A stretch of 64,000 bases of DNA from JANYCO01 sp035535995 (GCA_035535995.1 DATLOZ010000009.1:248001-312000); one strand, 5' to 3'; positions 40,605 through 48,603 are shown, counted from the first letter of the stretch. The notes: a model not told the origin generated them from the letters alone. Made by a program: numbers and translations.

Positions 40605-43600
40605 TTATAGAGTTACAGAAATTCCTCCCAGGTATGTTTTGCTGTTTGGATACACACCCTGGTCAATGCCTTTGTTTACTAGCGATTGGCCGGTGAAGCT
40701 TACTTCAGGATCAAAGCCGGTGTATTTTGTGATCGTAAACATGTTCTGCGCCGATACATAAATTCTGATTGATTTGAATTTTGCTTTTTCAGTAAGCCTG
40801 ATCGGCAGTGTATATCCAAGCGTCAGGTTTTTCAATCTTCCGTAAGAAGCATCTTCGATAAAGCGATCGGAAATTGTGATCGCAGGATCCTGGTAAGGCG
40901 CTTTCACATCTGTGCTGGTATTGGTAGGTGTCCAGTGGTCGAGCAATGTAGTGGAAGCATTGGTATACCCTGTACCTAGCTCCAGGCTTGCGCGGTTGGA
41001 GTTGTAAAGTTTTCCTCCGATAGATGCTTGGATGAATACAGTGAGATCAAAGCCTGCGTACTTCACGGTGTTGGTGAGACCGAATACGTAAGGAGGTTTG
41101 TTCTTGATCACTACGCGGTCTGCATCTTGCGTGATCTTGCCGTCACCGTTGATGTCTTTGTATTTTTGTCCACCCGGATTTTTATTCGCCTGAGGGGTGA
41201 GCGGATTATCGCCTTGCTGGATCACGCCGTCGGTTTCATACACCAGGAACGATCCTACCGGCGCTCCTACCTGCAATACAGAAGGCTGCGAGATCTGGGG
41301 AATGATTTGATTGATGCCGTCTCCAAGACTTAAGATCTTGTTGCTGTTCTTAGAGAAAATAAAATTCGTATTCCAGGTAAATCTTTTTGTCTTCACGTTT
41401 TCCGTAAGGATCGCCAACTCCACACCCTGGTTTTGTACTACACCAATATTTTGGTAAGCAGTAGAAGACTGGCTTGGGTTACCATTCACATCATAATAAG
41501 ACAAGCCGGAAGTCCCTGATACCGGTGCATTCAGCAACAGGTCGCTTGTTTTCTTATAATAATAATCGGCGATGATGGAGATACGATTTTTGAACAACCC
41601 GATATCTGTTCCGATATCAAACTGCGTTGTCTTTTCCCATCCCAAGTTTGGATTGTTGGTAGTAAGCGGTGCGAAGCTGTTTACCGTGGTGTTGGAGAAG
41701 TTGTAGCGGAAAGAGCTCAACTGCGCCAGGGAAGAATAAGGCGGGATTGCCTGGTTCCCTGTATTACCAAGGCTTGTACGGATCTTCAGGTTGGAAAGGG
41801 CTTTCACTCCTTTGAGGAAATTTTCTTCGTGCGCATTCCAGGCCACGGCTATAGAAGGAAAGTATCCCCATTTATTGCTCGGACCGAATCTGGAAGAACC
41901 GTCGGCACGTAATGTAAGCGTGAGCAAATATTTTTCGTTAAATCCATAGTTCACTCTTCCCAACCAGGATGCAAGCGTCCACTGGCTTGAGAAAGATCCT
42001 ACAGGCCTGGTAGTAACTCCTACACCGATATTGTTGTAGGTAAGAAGATCGTTGGGATACCCGGCGGAAGCGGTGACTGCACCTTCTGTCACTGATTTCT
42101 GAGCAGTGAATCCACCGAGTACATTCAGGCTATGAATTTTATTAAACACTCTGGAATAGTTCAAAGTATTTTCGTTTAGCCAGTTCACCGTATTCGTATT
42201 TCCTACAGAAGCAAATCCTCCTAAGGCGTATCCTTCATAGGTAGAGATCGGCAGGTAGCGGTTTTGTTTGTTGTCTACTACATCGGCGCCGAATAATATT
42301 CTTGCCGTAAGACCTTTAAACAATTTGTAGTCTGCAGCCACATTGCCTAGGAAACGATTGGTTTTTGTTTGGTTCAATTGATTGTTCAGCGAGTTGATCG
42401 GGTTTTGCAGCGCCGATTCGAATGGACTGCTCAGCACATATCCACCGCTGTTGTTATAGATCGGCAATGAAGGTGGCGTCAGCAGCAATGCTCCTACTAC
42501 GGCGGCCGGCGCTACTTGTGCCTGGGTATTGCTTGCGGTGATGTAAGAGGTGATCTTTAATTTCTCACTGTAATCATGTTCCAGGTTTACTCTTCCTGCA
42601 TAACGGATGAAATCTGTATTGAGAAGCACACCATCCTGTTTGAAATAATTTCCTGAAATGGCAATACGTGTTTTATCTGTACCGGAGAGCACGGATAAGT
42701 TATGACTTTGAATATGTCCTCTGCGAAAAGCGGCGTCTTGCCAGTTGGTGCCTTGTCCGGAGGTATCCAGCGTGTAGCCCGCGTTGGCAGCGGTAGTCAG
42801 CGCGGTAGCGTTGGCGGTGGCAAGTGTTCCCGATTTGCCGGAGTTGGCGGCAGCTTCTTTACGTAATTGCCACCATTGAGCTGCATCCATTACAGGAATT
42901 TCACGGATCACTTCTGAAAAACCTGTGTACATATCGTAGTTGATCGAAGATTGGTTTTTCGATCCTTTCTTAGTAGTGATGATCACCACACCATTTGCAC
43001 CCCGGCTACCATAGATGGCGGTAGCGGAAGCATCTTTCAATACGTCGATGGATTCAATGTCGGTAGTAGAGATCGAAGACAGCGGGTTGATCTTCGAACC
43101 GTCTGTTACGCCTGCATCGTTGAGCGAATAATCGTTGTTGATAGGGAAACCGTCGATTACATAAAGCGGATCGCTTCCTGCGGTGATGGAGTTGTTACCA
43201 CGGATCTGTACACTCACACCGCCACCAGGCTGACCTGAGGTCTGCGTCACTACTGCTCCCGCTACTGTACCCTGTAAAAGTCTTTCTACAGAAGCAACCG
43301 GTTGTGATTTTAATTCTGTAGGTACGGATGAAACAGAACCCGTCACATCTTTTCTTTTCTGCTCTCCATATCCGATCACTACTACTTCGGTTCCGGAACT
43401 TTCCTGGCGCATGGAAATATTAAATTCCGGTTCGTCGTTGTCATATACTTCGATATCTTTTGTATCGTAGCCGATGGCCGATACAGAAATAGTAAAGGGA
43501 GGTTGTCGTTTTGTTTTTAATTCATAATAACCGCTGTCGTCGACCATGACACCTTCGGAAGTACCTTTGATCTGCACGATCGCGCCTACCATCGGTTCAT

Positions 43601-43718
43601 TCGTAAGCTCGTCGACCAGCCGGCCTTTCAGCACAAAATCCTGCGTCTGTGCCGAGACTTTCAGGGATAAGAAACCTATAAACAATGTTATAGTGACTAC
43701 GTGTAAAATTCTCTTCAT
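40605..43718 (-). CDS. susC-like: SusC/RagA-family TonB-dependent transporter
   Basis: 1037 aa. Signal peptide 1-23 (ending KVSAQ). CarboxypepD_reg-like domain about 27-110 ('FVLKGRLVDELTNEPMVGAI'), SusC/RagA plug signature 'VVIGYGEQKRKDVTGSVSSV', 'VQIRGNNSITAGSDPLYVID', 'IESIDVLKDASATAIYGSRG', then a 22-strand barrel ending '...YPNSKTYLGGISVTL'. It imports an outer-membrane ligand delivered by SusD, powered by TonB. First structural gene of the sulfatase operon, with a 5' leader of about 365 nt that holds a poly-Cys ORF, so its expression is probably tied to cysteine supply. Confidence 0.96.
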   Translation of the reverse strand: MKRILHVVTITLFIGFLSLKVSAQTQDFVLKGRLVDELTNEPMVGAIVQIKGTSEGVMVDDSGYYELKTKRQPPFTISVSAIGYDTKDIEVYDNDEPEFNISMRQESSGTEVVVIGYGEQKRKDVTGSVSSVPTELKSQPVASVERLLQGTVAGAVVTQTSGQPGGGVSVQIRGNNSITAGSDPLYVIDGFPINNDYSLNDAGVTDGSKINPLSSISTTDIESIDVLKDASATAIYGSRGANGVVIITTKKGSKNQSSINYDMYTGFSEVIREIPVMDAAQWWQLRKEAAANSGKSGTLATANATALTTAANAGYTLDTSGQGTNWQDAAFRRGHIQSHNLSVLSGTDKTRIAISGNYFKQDGVLLNTDFIRYAGRVNLEHDYSEKLKITSYITASNTQAQVAPAAVVGALLLTPPSLPIYNNSGGYVLSSPFESALQNPINSLNNQLNQTKTNRFLGNVAADYKLFKGLTARILFGADVVDNKQNRYLPISTYEGYALGGFASVGNTNTVNWLNENTLNYSRVFNKIHSLNVLGGFTAQKSVTEGAVTASAGYPNDLLTYNNIGVGVTTRPVGSFSSQWTLASWLGRVNYGFNEKYLLTLTLRADGSSRFGPSNKWGYFPSIAVAWNAHEENFLKGVKALSNLKIRTSLGNTGNQAIPPYSSLAQLSSFRYNFSNTTVNSFAPLTTNNPNLGWEKTTQFDIGTDIGLFKNRISIIADYYYKKTSDLLLNAPVSGTSGLSYYDVNGNPSQSSTAYQNIGVVQNQGVELAILTENVKTKRFTWNTNFIFSKNSNKILSLGDGINQIIPQISQPSVLQVGAPVGSFLVYETDGVIQQGDNPLTPQANKNPGGQKYKDINGDGKITQDADRVVIKNKPPYVFGLTNTVKYAGFDLTVFIQASIGGKLYNSNRASLELGTGYTNASTTLLDHWTPTNTSTDVKAPYQDPAITISDRFIEDASYGRLKNLTLGYTLPIRLTEKAKFKSIRIYVSAQNMFTITKYTGFDPEVSFTGQSLVNKGIDQGVYPNSKTYLGGISVTL

Positions 43719-43871
43719 AAATTGATTGGTATGGTATTGATTTTTGTTTGATGGGTACTTTTAGAACATACTTCTTCACGCAGGATTTATCAGACATAGA
43801 AATCCTCTCAGCAACTATTGTAGAAGCCGCGTGAATGAAGCCAGCACGAAGGCGTGGATTTTAAGTAATGA

Positions 43872-43955
43872 TCAGCAACAACAGCAAGTTGTGCGTGCTG
43901 CTTTATAGCAATGGTGGAATTGCAAAGACAGCGATGGAAGTAAAGGGGAATTCAT
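43872..43955 (-). CDS. Cysteine-rich leader peptide B (CCCC)
   Basis: A 27-codon ORF (ATG 43955, TGA 43872-43874). It begins MNSPLLPSLSLQFHHCYKAA and ends RTTCCCC, the last four sense codons being TGC TGT TGT TGC (43875-43886). It lies 153 nt upstream of susC, inside its transcript. Four Cys codons immediately before the stop are the arrangement expected of a ribosome that stalls when Cys-tRNA is scarce. CAGCAC within the ORF can pair with GTGCTG just downstream, and TTCACGC can pair with GCGTGAA nearer susC, giving competing structures. No U-run terminator is present. The peptide itself is unlike any protein family known to me. Confidence 0.75.
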   Translation of the reverse strand: MNSPLLPSLSLQFHHCYKAARTTCCCC

Positions 43956-44088
43956 GATTACAAATTTTTAGTTTTTATATTCCCTAAATAAAAGCGGAGA
44001 CTTTCTTCGCTTCATTAAGTCTTTATAAATCAAAAATCTGGTGGAAAAATTTTTAATATAAAGTCTATAGAAATCCTATACAATGAGA

Positions 44089-44117
44089 CAAAGCTATGGT
44101 TTGAGGTTTGAAAACAA
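44089..44117 (-). promoter_or_regulatory. Promoter of the susC-sulfatase operon
   Basis: On the minus strand: TTTTTG ending at 44115 (TTG 44117-44115), an 18-nt spacer, then TAGCTTTG (44096-44089), an exact TAnnTTTG. The transcript would start near 44083 and have a leader of about 365 nt before susC. Confidence 0.65.
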
Positions 44118-44143
44118 AAACAAAAAGAACATTCCTTGGTTTA

Positions 44144-44186
44144 CCTACCACTAAACAGTATGGAGTAGGGAGTGTGAGTATGGAGA
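44144..44186 (-). promoter_or_regulatory. Shared 43-bp upstream element, copy B
   Basis: Same orientation and nearly the same distance (26 nt) from the -33 box as copy A at 22970-23012; 37 of 43 bases identical. On the plus strand this copy shows AGTATGGAG twice (44158-44166 and 44178-44186). Probable operator or activator site common to both Cys-leader operons. Confidence 0.6.
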
Positions 44187-44204
44187 TTTTAAAACCATAA
44201 ATTG

Positions 44205-44225
44205 CCTAGGGTTTCAACCCTGGGG
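44205..44225. promoter_or_regulatory. Palindrome in the divergent control region
   Basis: AGGGTT-TC-AACCCT (44208-44221) with near-symmetric flanks (CCT / GGGG). It lies between the two divergent promoters and could be an operator or a small repeat. Confidence 0.4.
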
Positions 44226-44276
44226 ATACCTGCAAAGTAACAACTGAACTATTCTTTCAACTTTTTTAAAAAAAAC

Positions 44277-44307
44277 TTTTGAGAATAAAAAGAAGTGAGT
44301 ATATTTG
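44277..44307 (+). promoter_or_regulatory. Promoter of the FGE-sulfatase 6 operon
   Basis: TTTTG (44277-44281), an 18-nt spacer, then TATATTTG (44300-44307), an exact TAnnTTTG. It fires away from the susC promoter, leaving a leader of about 250 nt before the first gene. The whole 43719-44563 gap is thus a divergent control region with two promoters and two leader ORFs. Confidence 0.7.
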
Positions 44308-44377
44308 TATATTAATTCTATAGAGTTTATTAATATCCACCTATTAATCAGCTCAGCACTTAAGATCGTACTCTATT

Positions 44378-44476
44378 ATGAGCGCTTTTAACACTTATAT
44401 GCTGAAGAAGGAAGGTGGAAATTTTTTTTCAAAATACTTCACTTCCTTTTGTTGGCGCATCTTCCAGGATCTTTAA
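44378..44476 (+). CDS. Leader ORF C in the FGE operon 5' region
   Basis: A 32-codon ORF (ATG 44378, TAA 44474-44476), MSAFNTYMLKKEGG then NFFSKYFTSFCWRIFQDL. It has one Cys, near its end, and many aromatic residues. It ends 87 nt upstream of the first gene, a distance similar to leaders A and B. A hairpin GATCTT/AAGATC straddles its stop codon. The position supports a leader function; the single Cys makes cysteine sensing much less certain than for the other two. Confidence 0.4.
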   Translation: MSAFNTYMLKKEGGNFFSKYFTSFCWRIFQDL

Positions 44477-44563
44477 AAGATCGCTGTCTGTAATTATTTA
44501 CTAAACATTTATTAAAATTTTCAAGCCGCTGCGAAAACGGTTGTCATTCAAAAAAATAATATC

Positions 44564-45505
44564 ATGAAAACGAAATTGATTAGTCTGCTTTTTTTAATTG
44601 TTGCCTTCAATCTGAACGCGCAGCAATCTACCAAGGTCATCATCACTGGTTCACGTTTTACTTACCCGCTTGTAGAGCGCTGGATCGCGGAATATAAAAA
44701 AGTGAACCCCGAGGTAACCTTTAAGATCAACCCACGCGGAGGTCCTGATACCGATAGCGCCAACCTGGTGATCAACGCGCATGAACTTTCTGAAAAAGAA
44801 ATTAAACCTGGTTTCAAAGTGATCAATGTGAACCGTTATATACTACTCACCGTAGCAAACAGCAAAAGTGATTTCGCCAAACAATACGGCGCTACCGGCA
44901 TCAAAGATAAAGAGCTGAAAAAACTCTTCTTCGAAAAATGGGATCCGTTTGAAGGCCTTGATGAAGGCACTAAGAAGAAAGATAAAAAAACACATACCAC
45001 TGTTCTATATACCCGCGAGCAGATTGCCTGCGCGCCTACTACTTTTGCGCGTCACTATGGCTTCGAGCAAAAAGATCTGATCGGAAAAGGAATCGCCGGC
45101 GACGACAAACATTTGATCTACGCTGTGCTGAAGGATACAAATGGAATCACCTACAACAACCTTGGCCTGATCTACGATCTTAAAACAAGAAAAGTGAAAG
45201 ACGGACTTACTGTAATTCCCGAAGACTTGAATGGAAATGGCAAACTCGACGAGGAAGAAAATTTCTATGCTACGCTAGACAATGTGGTAAGTAAGCTGGA
45301 AGAAAAAAATTATTCCGAAGTGGTAACCGGGAATGTAAACTTTTCCTTCCCCCAGGATGTGGCCGCCAATAAAGAGCTTTACGATTTCATTAACTGGATC
45401 CTAAAAGATGGCGTAAAACTGAATCACGAATTCGGATTTATAGACCAGGAGAAATCTGACCTGGACAAACAATTGGTAATTCTGAATGCTCCTACTAACA
45501 AATAA
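44564..45505 (+). CDS. Orphan exported solute-binding protein (PstS-like)
   Basis: 313 aa. Signal peptide 1-19 (ending LNAQ). Periplasmic-binding-protein fold of the PstS-like group: 'VIITGSRFTYPLVERWIAEY', 'FKINPRGGPDTDSANLVINA', 'VNRYILLTVANSKSDFAKQY', 'EVVTGNVNFSFPQDVAANKE'. Such proteins bind oxyanions such as phosphate or sulfate. No ABC permease or ATPase is nearby. An insertion 'PEDLNGNGKLDEEENF' resembles a single EF-hand calcium loop. The first gene of the FGE operon, 6 nt from FGE, so it may bind released sulfate or act as a partner of sulfatase maturation. Ligand unproven. Confidence 0.75.
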   Translation: MKTKLISLLFLIVAFNLNAQQSTKVIITGSRFTYPLVERWIAEYKKVNPEVTFKINPRGGPDTDSANLVINAHELSEKEIKPGFKVINVNRYILLTVANSKSDFAKQYGATGIKDKELKKLFFEKWDPFEGLDEGTKKKDKKTHTTVLYTREQIACAPTTFARHYGFEQKDLIGKGIAGDDKHLIYAVLKDTNGITYNNLGLIYDLKTRKVKDGLTVIPEDLNGNGKLDEEENFYATLDNVVSKLEEKNYSEVVTGNVNFSFPQDVAANKELYDFINWILKDGVKLNHEFGFIDQEKSDLDKQLVILNAPTNK

Positions 45506-45511
45506 TTTCTT

Positions 45512-46429
45512 ATGGCCTTTTACAAAACTATTTTGCTTGCAACTCTTACAGGTAGTACGCTGCTTTCCTGTCAACAGGAATTTCGGAACAGTGCGCCTGT
45601 AGCAATAGCGAAAACAGGACAAGCCTCGCTCGCCTCCTGTCCCTCACCAGACAAGGAAGACCTGACTTCAATGGTTTTCATCAAAGGAGGGTTGCTCGAA
45701 AAAACAGATGAAGAGACGCAGCAAAAAACAAAAACAAAGATCCGCTCTTTCCGCATCGACAAAAATTTGGTAACGGTAGGTGATTACAAAAAATTTACCG
45801 AAGCTACCAAGTATGTAACTGAGGCGGAAAAATTTGGCAACTCTGCGGTGTTTGACTTTGAACAAAAACAATGGTTGTTGAAAGACGGAGCCAACTACCT
45901 TTACCCACTGGGCCCCGACAAAGGCCCCGCTCCATTGGATCACCCGGTAACACAGGTTTCCTGGAACGATGCGGTGGCTTATGCAAAATGGGCAGGCAAA
46001 AGACTTCCTACTGCACTCGAATGGGAATGGGCCGCGAGCGCAGGCGGCACTTCGCACGATGTTTACTCGTGGGGAAATTCGATGAAGGATGGAAAAAATT
46101 TCAAAGCAAATTTTTGGCAAGGATCCTTCCCTGAAAAAAACACCGGGGAAGACGGTTATCTCACCACAAGTCCTGTAGGAAAATTCGGACTCACTTCACT
46201 CGGCCTTTCCGATATGGGAGGCAATGTATGGCAATGGACTGCCGATGACATCGCTCCTACCGAAGACGAAGCGCGTATGGATACAGAGATGCGCAAAGTA
46301 ACGAAAGGCGGTTCGTTCTTGTGTGATCCTAATGTTTGCCACGGATTTAAAGTAGACGGAAAATCTTCTTCTACCGCAGAGACCGGACTGATGCATACCG
46401 GATTCCGGTGTGTGAAGGATGTATTATGA
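45512..46429 (+). CDS. Formylglycine-generating enzyme (SUMF1 family), exported lipoprotein
   Basis: 305 aa. Oxidises the sulfatase active-site Cys to C-alpha-formylglycine with O2 and copper. FGE-sulfatase domain from about 50: 'DLTSMVFIKGGLLEKTDEET', 'DHPVTQVSWNDAVAYAKWAG', 'KRLPTALEWEWAASAGG', 'DMGGNVWQWTADD', 'TGFRC'. The two catalytic cysteines are present as Cys271-x4-Cys276 in 'TKGGSFLCDPNVCHGFKVDG', matching the true FGE pattern (many SUMF1-like proteins lack them). A lipobox 'TGSTLLSCQQ' (Cys20) predicts a membrane-tethered periplasmic protein, unusual for bacterial FGE. It should activate the six Cys-type sulfatases around it. Confidence 0.9.
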   Translation: MAFYKTILLATLTGSTLLSCQQEFRNSAPVAIAKTGQASLASCPSPDKEDLTSMVFIKGGLLEKTDEETQQKTKTKIRSFRIDKNLVTVGDYKKFTEATKYVTEAEKFGNSAVFDFEQKQWLLKDGANYLYPLGPDKGPAPLDHPVTQVSWNDAVAYAKWAGKRLPTALEWEWAASAGGTSHDVYSWGNSMKDGKNFKANFWQGSFPEKNTGEDGYLTTSPVGKFGLTSLGLSDMGGNVWQWTADDIAPTEDEARMDTEMRKVTKGGSFLCDPNVCHGFKVDGKSSSTAETGLMHTGFRCVKDVL

Positions 46430-46506
46430 TTCGTCCGTCAGATCGATGCAACCAATACATTGCTTTTATTTATCGCTATGATTTTAAATTTTAAACTATA
46501 AAAACC

Positions 46507-47097
46507 ATGAAAAAAATTTCTCTTGCATTATTATTTTCTTCCATCTTACTTTTTTCTTTTGTAAGTATCCAAACATCCGTCTACAAAGTAGACCCTAAAA
46601 AAAGCACACTGGTCTGGACTGGCAAAAAAGTAACCGGTGAACACAAAGGCACCATCCCTTTGAGCTCCGGCACGATCAACGTCGAAGATAAAAAAATAAA
46701 AAGCGGCACCTTCACACTCGATGTGGCTGCCCTTACCGTAACAGACATAGCAGACAAAGATGGAAATGCCAAACTGGTAGGGCATCTAAAAAATGATGAC
46801 TTCTTTTCTACCGCAAAATATCCAACTGCTACTTATGTGATTAGTTCTGTAGAAAGTAAGGGTGGTGACAACTATACGGTAAACGGAAATCTTACGATCA
46901 AAGGAATTACCAATCCCGTTAGTTTCCCTGCGGTGATTAAAACCGATGCGAAAACCCTTACTGCTACCGGCGTCATCACGGTGAACCGCACAAAGTACGA
47001 TATCAAATTCAAGTCAGCCAGTTTCTTCGAAAACCTTGGCGACAAAGCCATCTACGATGATTTCACATTGGAGGTGAATTTGACTGCTGCTATTTAA
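46507..47097 (+). CDS. YceI-family periplasmic lipid-binding protein
   Basis: 196 aa. Signal peptide about 1-21. YceI lipocalin-like barrel: 'YKVDPKKSTLVWTGKKVTGE', 'GTINVEDKKIKSGTFTLDVA', 'LVGHLKNDDFFSTAKYPTAT', 'VNGNLTIKGITNPVSFPAVI', 'GVITVNRTKYDIKFKS'. The family binds isoprenoid or amphiphilic chains in the periplasm. It lies between FGE and sulfatase 6 on the same strand (77-nt gap to FGE), suggesting a link to uptake or handling of an amphiphilic sulfate ester, but this is guilt by association. Confidence 0.9.
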   Translation: MKKISLALLFSSILLFSFVSIQTSVYKVDPKKSTLVWTGKKVTGEHKGTIPLSSGTINVEDKKIKSGTFTLDVAALTVTDIADKDGNAKLVGHLKNDDFFSTAKYPTATYVISSVESKGGDNYTVNGNLTIKGITNPVSFPAVIKTDAKTLTATGVITVNRTKYDIKFKSASFFENLGDKAIYDDFTLEVNLTAAI

Positions 47098-47136
47098 TTA
47101 AGATAATCATACCATTACTGTTCTATTTTAGTATAC

Positions 47137-47165
47137 ACCTATAAGGTTTTTAAAACCTTATAGGT
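47137..47165. repeat. Palindrome of the ACCTATAAGGTTTT family, copy 1
   Basis: ACCTATAAGGTTTT, one T, then its exact complement AAAACCTTATAGGT: 14-bp arms. Located 23 nt before sulfatase 6. A second copy is at 51715-51742 and half copies lie near 501-509, 572-580 and 609-619. It could act as a weak terminator but is more likely an interspersed repeat. Confidence 0.7.
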
Positions 47166-47187
47166 CTCTTTTTATCAGAAAGATCAT

Positions 47188-48603
47188 ATGAAAAAAATTT
47201 CCACCTATTTATTCATCATCGCTTTATTGTTTTTAATTTCTTCGGCCGATAAGAAAAAATCTTCCTCTTCAGCAAAACGAAAACCAAATATTGTGATCAT
47301 CCTGGCCGACGATCTCGGTTATGGCGATCTTTCCAGTTATGGTCAACAACAGTGGGCCACGCCCAACATTGACCGGTTGGGTACAGAAGGCGCTAAACTT
47401 ATGCAGTTTTATACCCCTACTCCTTACTGCGCTCCTACACGTGCATCACTGCTTACAGGGCGTTATCCGGTAAGAAATAAATTAACGATCAATCCGAATC
47501 CGGAGAAAACAAAAAACTTCCAAACCTACCGTGGCAACGACGACGTAGGAATTTCCGACAGTGAATTATTGCTAAGTGAAATTCTAAAGCAGGAAGGTTA
47601 TGCCACCAAGATCATTGGCAAATGGCACCTGGGACATAAGCCGGAATTTTATCCAACCCGTCATGGCTTTGATGAATATTTTGGTATTCCTTATTCCAAC
47701 GATATGCGGCCGGTGGTGCTGATGGAAAATGAAAAGAAAATAGAATATCCCGTAGTGCAGACCACGCTTACCAAACGTTACACACAAGCAGCGCTTGATT
47801 TTATCGATACAAACAAAGACAAACCTTTTTTCCTCTACCTTCCGCAAGCCATGCCACATAAGCCAATGGCCGTGTCGGAAGAATTTTATACTCCAAACAC
47901 CAAAGACGATCTCTATGCCGATGCTATGCGTGAGCTCGATTGGTCTGTGGGAGAAGTGATGAAAAAAATCCAGGAGCATAATCTGGATGAAAATACTATT
48001 ATTGTTTTTCTCTCCGACAACGGACCATGGTTTGGCGGCAGCTCTGGCGGGCTGCGTGGAATGAAAGCACAAAATTGGGAAGGTGGCATTCGCGTACCTT
48101 TTCTGATAAAATGGAAAGGACATATTCCTCCGGGGCATACCAATCAACAACCGGCCGGTGTGATCGATGTTTTTCCTACCTTGCTGAAGGCCGCGTCAAT
48201 CAATACTCCTAAAGACCTGATGTTGGATGGGAAAGATATTTTTCCTTTGCTTACCTCCAACGCATCCAGTCCGCACGATGCGTTGTTTTCTTTTTATGTA
48301 GACAAACTTCAAACCGTGCGGAGTGGGAAATGGAAATTACATCTTTTATCGCCCGAGCCTACTGAGATCCCTGATTCCAATTGGGTAGACCCGCGCTGGC
48401 CAGACGGCGTAACGATCCTGGCTCCATACGAACAAGCCAAACCCAGCGCCTTTCCCGGCATCCGCACGGGCGACAAGGCAGCTCCTTTACTTTTATTTGA
48501 TTTGGAAAAAGATCCTGCAGAACAAAAAAATGTGGCAGCAGAATATCCTGAGATTGTTCAGAAGCTAAAAGCGAAAGCAGAGAAGTTCAGCGCTGAATTC
48601 TGA
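47188..48603 (+). CDS. Arylsulfatase 6 (Cys-type, short form)
   Basis: 471 aa, exported (hydrophobic N-terminus 'ISTYLFIIALLFLISSA'). Type I sulfatase without the extra C-terminal sandwich of the five minus-strand paralogues. Catalytic site Cys81-A-P-T-Arg85 in 'YCAPTRASLLTGRYPVRNK'. Metal motifs 'PNIVIILADDLGYGDLSSYG' and 'VFLSDNGPWFGGSSGGLRGM', plus 'KIIGKWHLGHKPEFYPTRHG'. More like N-acetylgalactosamine-6-/aryl-sulfatase type enzymes than its neighbours, so from a different lineage. It is last in the FGE operon. Its stop codon coincides with the left end of a 256-bp palindromic element. Confidence 0.94.
   Translation: MKKISTYLFIIALLFLISSADKKKSSSSAKRKPNIVIILADDLGYGDLSSYGQQQWATPNIDRLGTEGAKLMQFYTPTPYCAPTRASLLTGRYPVRNKLTINPNPEKTKNFQTYRGNDDVGISDSELLLSEILKQEGYATKIIGKWHLGHKPEFYPTRHGFDEYFGIPYSNDMRPVVLMENEKKIEYPVVQTTLTKRYTQAALDFIDTNKDKPFFLYLPQAMPHKPMAVSEEFYTPNTKDDLYADAMRELDWSVGEVMKKIQEHNLDENTIIVFLSDNGPWFGGSSGGLRGMKAQNWEGGIRVPFLIKWKGHIPPGHTNQQPAGVIDVFPTLLKAASINTPKDLMLDGKDIFPLLTSNASSPHDALFSFYVDKLQTVRSGKWKLHLLSPEPTEIPDSNWVDPRWPDGVTILAPYEQAKPSAFPGIRTGDKAAPLLLFDLEKDPAEQKNVAAEYPEIVQKLKAKAEKFSAEF

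Noticed and set aside
43597..43797. 66-codon minus-strand ORF starting at 43797 and running into susC in another frame
   Set aside because: Most of it overlaps the susC signal peptide and N-terminal domain out of frame; no family resemblance.
44564..45505. Sulfatase-like 'CAPTT' motif in the solute-binding protein ('EQIACAPTTFARHYG')
   Set aside because: The Arg required at position +4 of C-x-P-x-R is Thr, and the protein has no sulfatase fold; the resemblance is coincidental.
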